Notes under the pieces: model-generated
Database searches by the model: none
Told to the model about the DNA's origin: nothing
The model's input: the letters and a program-made list of their open reading frames with translations, nothing else
Shown here: positions 21,905-22,699 of the stretch, piece by piece
Layout: the number at the start of each line of letters is the position of its first letter
Numbering within the stretch: position 1 is the stretch's first letter
Source: CAIYRG01 sp035632215
Lineage (GTDB): Bacteria; Pseudomonadota; Alphaproteobacteria; Micropepsales; Micropepsaceae
Length of the DNA: 22,699 nucleotides
Reading direction: 5' to 3'
Assembly: GCA_035632215.1 (NCBI GenBank)
Contig: DASQHF010000126.1
Coordinates: 1-22,699 of the forward strand
Position numbers and translations under genes: made by a program

Positions 21905-22699
21905 ATGAGCATCCAGATCAAAGTACCGGCGCTCGGCGAATCCGTCACCGAAGCGACCATTGCGCGCTGGCTGAAGAAGGAAGGCGATCCCGTCAACGCG
22001 GACGAACCGGTGGTCGAGCTCGAAACCGACAAGGTGAGCGTCGAAGTGCCCTCGCCTGCCGCGGGCGTGCTCGAGCATATCGAGGCCGCGCAAGGCGCGA
22101 CCGTCGGTGTCGGCGCGATTTTGGGCGCGGTGAAGGAAGGCACTGCGCCGAAAGCTGAAGCAAAGCCCGCGAAAGCAGAGGCAAAGCCCGCTCCAGCTCC
22201 GGCACCGGCTCCAGCGTCTGCTGCTCCTCCGCCTCCGCCGCCGTCGGTGCGCCGCATCGCGGAGGAAGAAAAGCTCGACGTCTCGGCTATCAGCGGCACG
22301 GGCAAGCACGGCCAGGTCACTAAAGGGGACGCCCTAGCAGCACTCGAGGCCGCGCGTGCCACCGTTCCGCGGCCAACGGCGCATGTAGCCGAAGCGCCTG
22401 GCTCCCGCCCGCGCGCCGCGCGCGAAGAGCGCGTGCCGATGTCTCGCTTAAGAAAGACCATCGCGCTGCGCTTGAAGGAGAGTCAGGAGATCGCGGCTCA
22501 GCTTACCACCTTCAACGAAGTCGACATGTCGAAGGTGATGGCGTTGCGCGCCGCGCACAAGGATGCGTTCGAGAAGAAGCACGCCGTAAAGCTCGGCTTC
22601 ATGAGCTTCTTCGTCAAAGCCTCTATCGCGGCCTTAAAGGAAATCCCGGCGGTCAACGCCGAGATCGACGGCGACGACATCGTCTACAAGAACTATTAC
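21905..22699 (+). CDS. sucB: dihydrolipoyl succinyltransferase (E2 of 2-oxoglutarate dehydrogenase), 5' part
   Basis: 265 residues are visible and the frame runs off the right edge. Residues 1-76 are a lipoyl domain with VPALGESVTEATI and the lipoylated K43 in ELETDKVSVE. A flexible alanine-proline-lysine linker follows (about 77-112). The peripheral subunit-binding domain is at about 113-150 (VRRIAEEEKLD, then ISGTGKHGQVTKGD). The catalytic domain begins with RVPMSRLRKTIA and includes FNEVDMSKVM and FMSFFVKA; its active-site HxxxD lies beyond the window. The VTE and TTFNEVDM features favour the succinyl rather than the acetyl enzyme, as does its place after sucA. GAGGGA just upstream of the ATG is the ribosome binding site. 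Confidence 0.95.
   Translation, partial: MSIQIKVPALGESVTEATIARWLKKEGDPVNADEPVVELETDKVSVEVPSPAAGVLEHIEAAQGATVGVGAILGAVKEGTAPKAEAKPAKAEAKPAPAPAPAPASAAPPPPPPSVRRIAEEEKLDVSAISGTGKHGQVTKGDALAALEAARATVPRPTAHVAEAPGSRPRAAREERVPMSRLRKTIALRLKESQEIAAQLTTFNEVDMSKVMALRAAHKDAFEKKHAVKLGFMSFFVKASIAALKEIPAVNAEIDGDDIVYKNYY

Noticed and set aside
1..22699. Mobile elements, CRISPR arrays, tRNA or rRNA genes
   Set aside because: I looked for transposase or integrase frames, regularly spaced repeats and cloverleaf or rRNA signatures and found none; coding density and composition are uniform across the window.

Overview
The window is a chromosomal segment of a GC-rich alphaproteobacterium (roughly 60-65% G+C by eye). 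Four things point to that class: a very large (about 1,640 residue) NAD-type glutamate dehydrogenase, a hemC-hemD-Mic60-HemY gene order, a tsaD gene divergent from hemC, and the order sucC-sucD-sucA-sucB. Hyphomicrobiales or a near relative is my best guess, but the genus cannot be set from this sequence. The stretch is mostly core housekeeping. I see no transposase, integrase, tRNA, rRNA or CRISPR array.

Layout. 1-649: 3' part of a flavin amine oxidase gene. 687-2726: a compact unit with a good sigma70-like promoter, holding two paralogous small secreted beta-sandwich-like proteins that bracket two small multi-pass membrane proteins of unknown function. This is the least explained and most interesting part of the window. 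2738-3388 (minus): a DEDDh 3'-5' exonuclease whose C-terminal tail is encoded by a GC-rich palindromic repeat. 3576-8498: NAD-glutamate dehydrogenase. 8633-10186: CYTH-CHAD protein. 10210-11013 (minus): exonuclease III family enzyme. 11110-11253: a 47-residue single-span membrane protein. 11265-12365 (minus): tsaD. 12415-16649: hemC, hemD, a Mic60/mitofilin-like membrane protein and HemY. 16730-22699: sucC, sucD, sucA and the start of sucB, which runs off the window.

How the genes fit together. The right half links heme synthesis with the TCA cycle. SucAB makes succinyl-CoA from 2-oxoglutarate and SucCD interconverts it with succinate; in alphaproteobacteria succinyl-CoA plus glycine is the usual entry to tetrapyrroles, where HemC and HemD act. 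The glutamate dehydrogenase feeds glutamate carbon into 2-oxoglutarate. Mic60 and HemY are inner-membrane proteins that travel with hemCD in this class. Their presumed roles are membrane organisation and a still unclear role of HemY near late heme or envelope metabolism.

Points of interest: the 687-2726 cassette; an apparent 18-codon leader ORF with a strong ribosome binding site whose stop lies one base before the sucA ATG, while sucA has no ribosome binding site of its own; the repeat-derived tail on the exonuclease; a run of ten G inside sucC; and the small membrane protein gene between xthA and tsaD.
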